Position numbers and translations under genes: made by a program. A stretch of DNA of 64,000 nt. It comes from Rhypophila decipiens. Lineage: Eukaryota > Ascomycota > Sordariomycetes > Sordariales > Naviculisporaceae. Numbering within the stretch: position 1 is the stretch's first letter; each line of letters starts with the position of its first letter. The stretch is taken from contig MU858210.1 of NCBI GenBank assembly GCA_033297075.1, positions 22,635-86,634 of the forward strand, read 5' to 3'. Of the stretch, positions 34,412-45,227 are shown one piece after another. The notes below the pieces were generated by a model. That model ran no database searches. It was not told the DNA's origin and saw only the letters and a list, made by a program, of their open reading frames with translations.

Positions 34412-36514
34412 GATGGCGGCCCACGACCGAAGGCGTTGTGCTGGGGTGGATGCAAGACCGGTATGGAACCAAAGGACCGGTATTCTTGGCCGAAGCTGAT
34501 GCAGTGCAAAGACAGAGGACGGCTTGCCAAGAAGGCGGGAGAGGCAGAGACGCGGGTGGGTGGTGCAATATATACATAATACCGGGATTGCTTAAATGCT
34601 CTCTGGAAATTAAACGAGTGTCGTCTCCCAGCTGCCCCCCACTCGAGGCATCCCCTTGATCGAAACGGCCGGGGTCGAATCAGTCGTGGTCAGCGCTTGC
34701 AAGGTGTCGGCCAGGTGCTAGTCATGATTCTCGCACTATTCTAGCACCCGTAGCACACCGAGACTCGATTCGCTTGTTTCTTTCTTCCAGATACTGCAAC
34801 GGGTCCGGGATGCAGTACACGGTGTTGCAGGCGTTTATCCTCCTAATCAGTCGGCAAGCAAGATGACTACTCGGATACGTCACGCTCCACTTCCCAAAAG
34901 GGGCAGGTGAGCAACCCTGGCCACGACCATGCCGTGGCTGCCGTGGTGGCTCCCGAGTCTGCGGCCAAGGGAAGCGGCTCTTGTCGTGGCGTTCATGGCA
35001 ACTCGGACCATGTTGCAAGTGGCATGTCGACGACTCACAGGGTTGTACTGTACAACAGATCACACCTCCTACTTGCGTACCACAACTGAGAAGCGCGACG
35101 AATGGGCCTTTCCCCTCCTGTTTGCGAGATCAGAGCTACCGTTGGCGTCATGGACCAAAGGGGCAGGTAACCCATGTCCTCAACGGCTGCCTGGGTATTT
35201 CCACCCACTGAACCAGCGGATAAAGGAGCCGTGGAAAATGCGGCAAAACAGTCACTTCCCAGTCCCGAACGAACGGCAGATGGCAGCCAGAGAGTCAGTG
35301 CCTCGGGCAATATCGTCTAGATTCCACACGCCACGAATTGCCCGTGTACTGTACTACGGTATGCCAGTGCTGGCGGTGTTCCGCTATATATTAATTAACC
35401 CGATGCCATCAAGGTCAGACCCCCAATCTTCGCCCAATGCGAATGTAACATCCGCTCCATCACATCCGCGCGATCCCGGCTCGGCACTCGTCCAGTCTAG
35501 GAAGTTGAAACAAGCCTGTATTCTTCCCCAGTCCGCAGAGTGGCACTGCCCGAGATACTACCGCCCCTTGGAATCAAGTTGCCAATCACGTCGTGGTCAT
35601 TATTCATCCTGGATATCTTGGACCTCGACGATAGGCATGGTAGCATTCGATCGCGACGGTTTCCTTGGCATCAAGCCCACCTCGTCCTCACTCTAGTCTG
35701 AGAGAGAATGACAGAGGAATTGTCGTTGATATATACGTAAAGTCACGGCAGAAATTGGACCAAAAGAGATGAACCTCTCTTCAGCAGCTCCTCGGTTTCC
35801 ATAACACCCAACCAAGATTCCCGTCAATCGTCGTCAGCCATCTCCGTCAAGTCCATGTCATCAACCCCAACCTTCCATTCTAGGAAGGTCGTCAACACCA
35901 ACAACTCATTTATTAACCGCAGCACTCTCCCCGCCCGGCCAGACGTTCGAGAATCCTCCCGGCAGCTACCTTACGCATCCAGTGCTGCTTGCGCCATCCT
36001 CCAGCTCGCCAAATTGAGCTGATGTCGTCAGCAGTTTTCTGGTGCTTAACCACACACTCGCCGAATCACCAACGGTCATTTCTGTTCATACCAGGTACTC
36101 ATTTTACTACCTAATTTTAATCTCACTATGTACACCAAGCACATGTCCATGTAAGGACATGCCCGAGAACCCTAATGGCAAAACCCCCCGCACACTCAGT
36201 CCGAGCCGAGGAAGCAAGACGAAACCCAACGCGTATACTCCAAACTGAGCCTGTTCGCCAGACATGGTATTACAAAATCTATATTCTGTAAGATATTTCA
36301 CACCGAAGAGAAACGACGCAACAGACTTTGCGCAACAGAAACAGGTAATCTCAAGACGATATCGACAAAAGATGTGACAAAGGGGATGACTGCATAAACA
36401 ACAAAACGACAGTGTTTCGCAACGCAAAGGGGTATCTTGTTTTCGCTTGATTGGTGGTCCTTGTTTCGGTTTCCTTTTTACCTTGTATCATTCCTCCAAG
36501 ACGTATTCCTCCAA
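34412..36514. other. Intergenic region, no gene supported
   Basis: It holds the promoter of the LVIVD-type gene and, at its right end, the 3'UTR of the Ca2+-ATPase. A 255-codon plus-strand frame at 34929-35696 has no protein-like features and is rejected. No repeats were recognised. Confidence 0.45.
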
Positions 36515-39500
36515 TCATGGTTTGGCCTCGGTGACGGTCGTTGCCTTTGGCCCCGAAGACGACCCGGGCGCTGCGGGCAGATGCGTCTTGCTGCCCGGGG
36601 CCACTACCTTGGCCTTGTTCTTGGCCTTCACCTTTTGGTCATGCATGTACTCCTTGAACCCGCGATGAATGTGGCGACGCGCCCGTTCGCCGCGCAGTGA
36701 AGTCCAACTCCTGAGCGGCGGCGAGATGCTATCGTCGTCGTCGGACGACGACTCATCGGGACGCTTGCCAACAACAGGCGCCTCCACGTCGCCCTCCTCG
36801 CCCTCGACCGGCTTGGCCGGCTTCTTCTTCTTCCAGAACGTGACCCAGGGTGGCAGGGTGATGTCCGGGATCATGGCCTCGAACCACCTGTCGGGAAACT
36901 TGCGGATGCAGGCGCCCCAGGGCAGCGAGATGGCACCAAGACCGATGGACATGCCCCATTCCTTGCCGTTGAGGGGGTGGATCTGGAATGTTTTGCCGCC
37001 CACAAAGATGATCAAGACCTGGCCCCCTATCATGACGAGGTTGATGCCGAGGAACCAGTAGTTCTTGGTGATGCCCTCAAAGATGTTGAGCTTGTTGTCG
37101 AGGCGGCGGTTGTTGATTTCGTTAAAGATCTGGAGCCAGACGAACGTGTTGAACACCAACGTGGAGAGCGACGTTTGGCTGTACTCGTCGTAGCCGTATC
37201 CGAGCAGCTGGTGACCGCCAAAGTACAGGGTGAAGGTGATGGCCAGCTGACAGACGGCCTGTCCGAAAATCATCTTCCACATCCTCGTGGTGATGAGAGG
37301 GGCCGATTTGCGGTCTGGCTTGCGGTCGAGAACCGAGGGCGCCGGAGGATCGGTGGCCAGGGCAAGCGCCGCAAAGGTGTCCATGATCAGGTTGACCCAG
37401 AGAAGCTGGACGGCCTTGAGCACCGACTCGCCCTTTCCGCTCGAGACGGCCGAGACAAAGGTGAGGATGACGGCAGTGATGTTGACGGTAAGTTGGAACT
37501 GCAGGTACGAGAAATCGTCAGTTATTGCCGGATCAAAAAGAAAAGAACCAAGAACTTGCCTGCAAAAACTTCTTGACCGCATCGTTGACGGCTCGGCCCC
37601 AGCTGATGCCCTTGACGATGGAGGCAAAGTTGTCGTCCATGAGGATGATGGCAGCGGCCTCTTTGGCAACCTCGGTTCCAGCAATACCCATGGCGAATCC
37701 GATATCCGCCATCTTGAGCGCGGGCGCATCGTTGGTGCCGTCGCCCGTGACAGCCACCGTCTCGCCGAGCTCCTTGAGTATCCGGACCAGAATGCGCTTG
37801 TCTTCGGGGCTAGACCGGGCCAGGACCTGGAGATGCGGCACCAGTTCCTTGAGCTCCTCGTCGCTCTTTCGGCGGAACACGGGGCCCTCCATGGCAATAC
37901 CGCCAGTCTCGGGCGTGTAGATGCCGCATTCCTTGGCAATGGCGCGTCCGGTGAGAAGATTGTCTCCTGTGACCATGCGAACGAAGACGCCGGCGCGTTG
38001 GCAGTCCTTGATGGCGTCCTTGACCGTGGGCCTCAGCGGGTCCTTGATTCCAAAGATGGCCACCAGCGTCATGTCCTTGTGAACCTTGTTGAATTGCGCG
38101 GCCGTCAGCTCATCCTCGCCTTCAAGCTCCGGGGGCGGCCAGACGTCGAAATCGCGGTACGAAGAGCCGATGGTGCGGAGAGTCTGTCCGGCATATGAAG
38201 TGATGGTTTGCGAGAACATTTCTTGGTCGTCTGCGGTCAGGTCGACAACCTCGGGCTCGTCTCCGCTCGCGTCGCTGATCACCTTGGTGCACTGGGCAAG
38301 CAGGATCTCGGAGGCACCCTTGGCGTAGGCTCGGAACTTGCCATTGGGAAGCTTGACCACCGTAGCCATGTACTTTACGGCCGAATCGAAGGGAAGCACC
38401 TGGACAACATTGGCGTTCGAGCGCTCCTCCTGGACGGGCGCAGCGCCAAGGTGGTCACGGCAGAGGGTGAGCAGCGCAACCTCGGTCTTGGAACCGACAA
38501 AGCTCTTCTCGCCGTCAACCTCGCCCTCAAACGCGGTCGAGTTGACGGCGTTGGACTGGATGATCAGCTGCTTGGTGCTTTCGCCGAGGCTCTTGACAAA
38601 CTCGGCAAGAGGGACATTCTCGACCTTGGCCATGACTTTCTTGTCCGGCTTCTCGCTGGCATCAGACGGCTCCTCGAGCATTTCGTCGGTTCCGCCAAAG
38701 CTCTTGAACTTTCCGATCGTAGTAGCGACCACTGTCATCTTGTTCTGGGTGAGAGTACCAGTCTTGTCGGAGCACACGGTCGTGGCGTTACCCATGGTCT
38801 CGCAGGCCTTGAGGACACGCACGAGATTGTTATCTTTCATCATGCGGGTGGTCGCAAAGGCAAGCGCAAGCGTGACAGCCAGCGGCAGGCCTTCTGGCAC
38901 TGCGACGACGACGACGGTGACCGCGGTGATAAAATGAGTCAAGAACTCCTGGCCCTTTTGCGCAGGCGTCCCAGGGTTTGTCGAGAGGCCGGCCAGGAAC
39001 TTGATCAGCAAGACGATGAACAGCAAGAGGGCAGCGCCGCCACCGAGCCAAGCGATGGAGTCGGCAAGCCTGTTGAGCTTCTTTTGCAAGGGCGTGTCGC
39101 CCTGTTCCGTGTGCATCGCCATGGTGATCCGTCCATAGCTCGAGTTGACACCGACGGCCGTCACCATGAATGTGCCCGTGCCCTCGTTGACCTTGCTGCC
39201 AGAGATGATGAAGGGATCCATCTTCTCGATGGATCCGGGCTTGCCGCCCTTGGCAATCTCTTGCAGCGCAGCAAACACTTCGTCGGCGGGCGTCTTCTTG
39301 AGCAGGTCTGATTCGCCGGTAGCCGAGGACTCGTCGCACTTGACGCCATGGCCGGTGATGAAGACGCCGTCAACGGGAACCAAGTCGCCCGCGCCGAGGT
39401 GCATGATATCACCGACGAGGACGTCAAAGACTGAAATCTCGGCCGACTTTCCTGATCGAACGACCTTCACAGTGCGGTCGTTGTGCTTCTGGTTGAGCCG

Positions 39501-40503
39501 GTTGAACTGCCGTTCCATCTGCCAATCGTTGAGGGTACCCACGACCACGACGAGGACAATAGCCGCGATAATGGCTACACCCTCGACCCAGTCTAGCCGC
39601 GCCGCTCCCGCTTCGTGAAGCTTTTCCTCCTCGGACAGAGGTCTGAGTGCCGTGTAGAGCCCAAGCGCCAGAGAGATGATGGCGGCAAAGGTCAACAGAA
39701 TCAGGACCTTGTCATTGTAGGTGATCCATGCTAGTTGCAAAAGGGTCTTGCTCTTCTTCTCGGGCAGCCGGTTCTCCAAAAAGGCCCTTCTCCGGTCAAT
39801 GAAGGCATTGCCCGACTGGAGGGAAGGCGGCGGCGGCGCATCGGGATTGGGATCTTTGGAGGCATTGAAGACGGGTTCCGTGTCGCCATTGGCGCCGTAT
39901 TTGGGTGTGCCCTTGGGAGCGACCTCTTCAAAAGGCACAACTCCATCGAGAATGGTCTCGTCGACGCTCAGCCCAGAGTCGCGATTCGTCCTGAGGCCCT
40001 TTTCCAAGCCGGCCAAGCCACCGAGGGCGTAAAAGGCATCGTAGCTTTTGGGATTGAACAGCCGGGAGAGCTGTCCGGGAGAGAAGGCGAACTTGTTGTC
40101 CTTTACAATGTACATGTCCTCGGTGCCGGGGTCCGGCGTGAAGGCATCGTGGACGTCGAGCCGGTAGCCATCACGGGTGGGGCTGGTGCCGTTCTCCTTG
40201 CCCGTCACGGGCGGCGCAAGCGTGTCATTCTGCGACGGTGGGGTGGAGCTCGACGGCTGTCAAAGGAGAGAAATGGGTCAGCTCAAGTACTCGAGGTCAG
40301 GCTGTTGAAGTCAAGTGTGTGTTCATGGGGAAGCCGGCTATTCGGCACGCGGTACAGAGTGACAAGCCATGAGTGATGCACGAAGCCAATGCAAGCTTCG
40401 GCCAAGAGACGACCCTGCAACGGTCCAACCATCGCAAGCGCGGCTGGGGATCAACAAAAGCTTAGCTCACCTCTAGTTTTGGAGGTTTATCAGATTCGTC
40501 CAT
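36515..40503 (-). CDS. pmc1: PMC1-type P-type Ca2+-transporting ATPase
   Basis: Three exons (40503-40471, 40256-37560, 37498-36515) give 1237 aa. Intron 2 is GC-AG (CAG|GCAAGT...CTGCAG). P2B-type motifs are clear: TGES near residue 324, PEGLPLAVTLALAFATTRMM, the phosphorylation loop CSDKTGTLTQNKMTVV (Asp about 506), MVTGDN, VTGDGTNDAPALKMAD (about 849) and membrane helices on both sides, including KFLQFQLTVNITAVILTFVS. The N-terminus (FAFSPGQLSRLFNPKSYDAF) matches fungal vacuolar Ca2+ pumps. These load Ca2+ into vacuoles after calcineurin/Crz1 signalling. The C-terminal ~130 residues are an acidic then Lys/Arg-rich tail (FWKKKKPAKPVEG...RGERARRHIHRGFKEYM), perhaps autoregulatory. A CDRE-like site lies 222 bp upstream. 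Neurospora nca-2/nca-3 and yeast PMC1 are the closest relatives I would expect. Confidence 0.93.
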
Positions 40504-40724
40504 GGAAATGTCCGTAAACGATGAATGAGAAAAATGCTTCGTCTCTCGATTCAGGAAATCGGTGAGTGAAAAGGTCGGGAGAGATGGCGTGGACTGGGAT
40601 GCGCGAGTCGAGGATTGATCTTCTTATTCGATGGGCGCAAAAGCGGTGGGCGAACCACTAGTAACGCTGTTTTTGGCCCCTGACCCGACAACTGACAGTT
40701 GGGCTAGGCAGTACAAAAAAAGCT

Positions 40725-40732
40725 GCGGCGCA
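40725..40732 (+). promoter_or_regulatory. CDRE-like (Crz1) site upstream of the Ca2+-ATPase
   Basis: GCGGCGCA matches the consensus GNGGC(G/T)CA bound by calcineurin-activated Crz1. It lies 222 bp upstream of the ATPase start. Yeast PMC1 is a known Crz1 target, so the location makes sense. A single 8-bp match could still occur by chance. Confidence 0.35.
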
Positions 40733-43584
40733 GGCAGCCCTCGACAATGGAATTTCTGGCACAGGGCGCTTGCAACAAAAAGAATGATGATGTACTGAGT
40801 AATCGGAACGAATAATGTTTGTTTCGAATTGGAGGCGGGCAGCAAAGAGATGATGGCGAAACAAGAGGCCTCCTTGACCCTAGACCTGCACGAATTGGAG
40901 AGCGCGAGTGCCGGTGGAGCGAAGGCGAAAAGATGGTGAACTGCCTCTTCAAATCCAGACCTCTGTGGTTCGAGGAGAAGATGATGATGGTCAGGCCAGT
41001 ATGTGCCTCGCCAAGTACCTGAGCCTGCTCAACCCGTAAAGATCAGTGGACAACGGCGAGAACGGTTGAGGTCTGGTGGAGAGAAAGAGGGATGACAGGT
41101 GCGAGCTCGTCATTTGTGGGCAATGCAGCAAACCGGCTCTGTCGTCACAAATAATAAAAACAGAACAAAACCAAGGCAGCACAAACAACCACCCCCGTGT
41201 CCTCTTTGATTGGCAAGATTTGAACGGCTCTTCCTTTTGTTTTGCTTTTCGATCTGGCGAGAATGAACGAGGATGATTTGAGCCGATCCGCCCCCAGGTC
41301 AGTGACGACGGCGGTACCATGCAAGACGAGGTGCGCGTCGATTCGCCTGACTGTGGCTGTGTTTGCACTGTGTCGGGTGAGATGAGGAGGATTTTTACAC
41401 GGACCGCGCCACCATTGACAGTGTCATGTCCGGTGAGCACAGTATGGCTCATGATCTCGGTACTTGGAAGTACCACTCCTCTTGGCATTGGCTTGGCGTA
41501 CGACCGGGCAACAAGGAAAAGCTGGTTCTATCCGTAGGTCTCTTGGCAATGACATGGCCCTGCAGGAGCACTGCAGTCCTTGTCCGTTGCCCTATTGACG
41601 CCGGGCGGTTGGGCCCGGGAGAGTTTGAGAGCCCAATGGGCCTGACCGCTGCATTATGAAGGGGAAAACATGAAGTGCATTGTTGGGCAATTCTCAGGTG
41701 TCAGGTATAAAGATGCAGTTTTGCGCACTTGGAGCTCCGGTCATCTGATGATGGGCTCATCAATGATTTTTCCCCCAGGAGCTTAGCTCACTTAGCTCGA
41801 CCCAAGGAAGCTGACGAGTGGAGCGAGATTGCTTAATTTGCGCCCAAGCAATTGGTCAATGGGGCAATCCCTGATCAAAACCCGACCTTGGAAGTTGTCT
41901 GGGGAAACAGGAGTTGAGGTTGCAGCTGTCCGGCAGCTGCCACTGCAAGTATCCCGGCTGTTGTGTTTCAGGAGGCCTCCTGCTGGACCAATCAGCGTGC
42001 TCACCAGCCACGTGCCTGAAAAAGACAAAGGAATGACGATCAATGTCTTGCCAACGACCGACGCTTGATCTCCATAAAGCCGGCAAAATCACTGCGCCCT
42101 GCGCATCGTGATCCGAGTGTCCATCTCCGACAGAATAAACCGTAAAGGCCGAGCGAAAATGCCGACAAAAGGACGCTGGAAAGCCAGACCGAGTAAGGAG
42201 CGGGCACGGTTGGTGTTCACCCGAGCTGTCCACTCTTGCTCACTCGATCCCGAGCCACGATGCCGCTCTCTTGCGTGGACGAGTGTGGCTGGCTGCCGCT
42301 CTCCTTGGCAGGTGCAATCGCAGGAAAAGCTGCCCTCGGCAGGATTGGATCACTTGCGGGAGGGAACCAGCAGGCATTTGGAGGGCTGCACGGATACTGG
42401 CAGCTCTTGTTATGGCTGACATGTCCTTTCTATGGTGACAAGAATGCACTCTGATGAAGATGACCCTCTTGGCACCGCTGAGCGATTGTGGAAAAGGGGC
42501 TTAACAATGCGATTGTCCCAACCCGGTCTCTATAGAAACGATGGTCTACATCAGCTGAATTGGTTATTTTGAATTGAATTGCGATGATGGAGCACACCAG
42601 TTAAGCTTAAACCAACCACTCAAGTGGAGACAACGGCTCAGGGGCTGTGAATTGCAACGGCAGGTGCATTCCTTGCTCCAAAGCCGAGCAATTCAGAGGG
42701 CTAACATTTTTCGTGGAGAGCATCCCATATGCTGTCCCAATCATCTCTGCCTCGATTACGGAGTACTGTCCAGATCTACATGTATCAACTCTCAAATTGG
42801 CGTGAAGCCAGTCCTGAACATGATGGTATGAGACCTGATCGGATTGGGACTGGGCTCTCAAGACAGGCTCAAGGACCAGCAGGCGACTATTTCCCTTCTG
42901 CAGCGCTTGCATCAAGTCGCCGCCCGAGATGAACGACGCGTGGGCAGAAACAGATGGATTTGTCTTGGTCAAAGTCCTGCGGTACCAGAGTACCTTGGGC
43001 TGAAGAGAGACATGTCTTGCCACGCGGGGGCTGCCAGACTCGACGTTCATATCATACCCAGCATACATTAGAGCTCTCGCTTTAACCGTCCATCCGTCCA
43101 CTCGCATCGATCGATATGCATCCTACCCCCTTCCTTTTCCTGGTCGCCGGTGCCATTGCTTTCCATGAACACCTTCAATCCAGGCTCGACAGCAAAGAAG
43201 ACAAGGGAAAGCCAACTCTGTAAATGTCTTGCACGTCTCCTGACATCACCGAGGCCACTGACAACCTTATAGACCAGTTTAGCCAGAAAAGGGGAAATCT
43301 GATACGATCACATTGCCGGGAATGGTGGCCTTGTCATTCACACCACATCCGCAAGACGGTTTACCCTTACGAAATACATCCCCGCAGCCTGACACAAGCA
43401 TGACAAAAAGGTTGCAGGCTGGGTACTCATCCAAGATCGGTATGACCAATTTCAAGCTTTTGTCAAACTTGCCTGCAAGGATGCATGTACTGGGATACTA
43501 CTATATATCGGTAAAATAATGTCTTATTATTTATAGCGTACGACTACCAAGGCAGGTGTACCTTGGAGCTGCTCACGTGCCACG
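40733..43584. other. Intergenic region, no gene supported
   Basis: About 2.8 kb between the ATPase promoter and the 3' end of the AA8 gene. Open frames at 40991-41488, 41856-42233 and 42607-43107 (minus) look random: no domains, no matching splice sites. No repeat was recognised. Confidence 0.45.
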
Positions 43585-44351
43585 TCAGCATTTCCCAGTG
43601 ACGACCGAGGTTGCTTTGGCAGCCCATGCCGGATATTCGGAATGTACGACAGCATCAGTCAAGGGAGCAGCGAATAGGCCCTGGGTCGCATGCTGCTGGA
43701 CGGTGAGCGTGTTGGGGCAGCTTGCCCCGCCCGGGCTCGCCGTAGCAAAGCACCATCCCAGGACGAGATAGCCCTCGCTGGTGGACACCTTGCCGACCTC
43801 GGACGTGCCTTGCTGCCACTGGAAGCAGTTCTGGCACCGGAAGATGACCGAGTAGTGGGTCGAGTTGACGGCCGAGGATACCTGGGTGAGCTTGGCGTCT
43901 CCCGTATAGAGGCCGGGGAGCTGGTAGTTTTCGGCCCAGCGGAGAGAGGTGAGGACGGCTCCGTCTTGAGGGTAGACCAGGAGCAGGAGGTTCTCGTTCA
44001 TGCCGCCGCCCATGGAGACGCCGCACCAGCCTTTTCCTTGGCAAGTCTGATCATGTTAGATGCCTTCTCGACCAGCAAACGGAAAGGGACTTACAATCAT
44101 GCCAATGAACTCGGTCGCATCCGTAGTAAGAGCATTCGAGGGCAGCGCCAAGCCGACCGTCACACTAGGGCTGGGGGCCCAGGTGTTGAAGACAATGCCC
44201 GAAGCGCTGTCGGTGTAAATGACAGTGTCATCTTGAGCCAGGGCGCAGTGGATTCCTAAGACCAAGGGGTTAGTCCAGCATTTCATCAGCCTTTTTGGGA
44301 CATCAGCTTACCTGCCTGAACGGCCAGCAGCAGTGAGGTGAAGAATTTCAT
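43585..44351 (-). CDS. Stand-alone secreted AA8 cytochrome b domain (CDH-cytochrome-like)
   Basis: Three exons (44351-44312, 44255-44095, 44046-43585) encode 220 aa. Residues 1-21 are a signal peptide. The mature part matches the haem-b domain of cellobiose dehydrogenase: DTVIYTDSASGIVFNTWAP, LTTDATEFIGMI, GKGWCGVSMGGGMNENLLLL, YTGDAKLTQVSSAVNSTHYS, IFRCQNCFQW. The expected Met/His haem ligands would be M83 and H186, 103 residues apart (about 98 in known CDH, recalled). There is no flavin dehydrogenase domain, cellulose-binding module or GPI signal. The gene ends after the domain, so the protein should be a soluble extracellular electron carrier, possibly for lytic polysaccharide monooxygenases or iron reduction. 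It is divergent from the phosphoketolase gene. Confidence 0.87.
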
Positions 44352-44422
44352 TGTGATGCAATTCAGCGATACCAGATTGACTCAAAGGACTTGAGAGTTC
44401 CATCTGTGGCGTTACTTAGCAA

Positions 44423-44430
44423 CTTATAAA
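44423..44430 (-). promoter_or_regulatory. TATA box of the AA8 gene
   Basis: Minus-strand TTTATAAG lies 72-79 bp upstream of the ATG at 44351. Good spacing for a regulated secreted protein gene. Confidence 0.45.
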
Positions 44431-45227
44431 GACCTCTAGTAGCATTCCCATCGTCACGTCAACAGAGCCAAGGACAGCAAAGGGTCTCCGGCTTTGCATA
44501 AGAAGCACTATATGGCTGTTATACTGCCGAGAGCAAAAGACAGTAATTACACGGAGCTTGATTGGCAAGGCATTGATTTGTCCTCCGCTCGGCAAGCCGC
44601 TCTCCGGCTAATATATATTAAAGAGTCTCTATTCGAGTCTTGGGGGTTACCGTTGTCACTCTGGACCGGGTTTCGCTCCGTGGTTCATTGCCGATTTTGG
44701 TAATCGTGAGTAAAAGAGAAACGATGCTATATTTCTCCGTCTGGGGTTTCGGAGCTTGCGACAGTGATGATTTTCTAGCTGGTTATGAATGGCGCGGATG
44801 AGGCTCAGGATCACCGAGATGCTACCTCTAAGGCGCACACTGAAAACCAAACAACAGATTTGAAACCGCCAAATACCCCTTTCAGTAGTTATTACTAATC
44901 TTGCAAAACAATACGCAGAAAGATGGCTGTACGACCAATGGAGTCGCTGGTCTTGGCATTTTCGGAATCCAGGACCGTCACCGGCCCTGACGTCATCGAC
45001 CTGTTCTCTCATCCCAAGTTCCTTCTTTCCAGACTGCTGGGTCCAATCAGCCAGTCAATGATATGCACGAGTTTGGGAGACGAGACCGGACGAAAATCTT
45101 CAATTCTTTTCGAGTCTCATTTGGAAGTTTGGTTTTGATTGATTGCAAGGCCTTACTAACCACCACCAACTACCTCACCGTCTCCTGATTCAAGGCACAT
45201 TGCTTTGCAACAAAAGAAAATACCAAA
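44431..45227. promoter_or_regulatory. Divergent promoter region (AA8 / phosphoketolase)
   Basis: The two start codons are 876 bp apart and point outward. A 71-codon upstream frame begins at ATG 44923 on the phosphoketolase side and ends at 45138, before its start. If transcribed it could act as a uORF. No repeat or clear operator was found. Confidence 0.4.

Noticed and set aside
34929..35696. 255-codon plus-strand open frame
   Set aside because: No recognisable domain or codon pattern, and it starts inside the upstream region of a divergent secreted-protein gene. Composition looks random.
40991..41488. 165-codon minus-strand frame upstream of the ATPase
   Set aside because: Lies in the expected promoter region and has an undistinguished translation.
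42607..43107. 166-codon minus-strand frame
   Set aside because: No domains, no compatible introns, no codon bias. Treated as chance.
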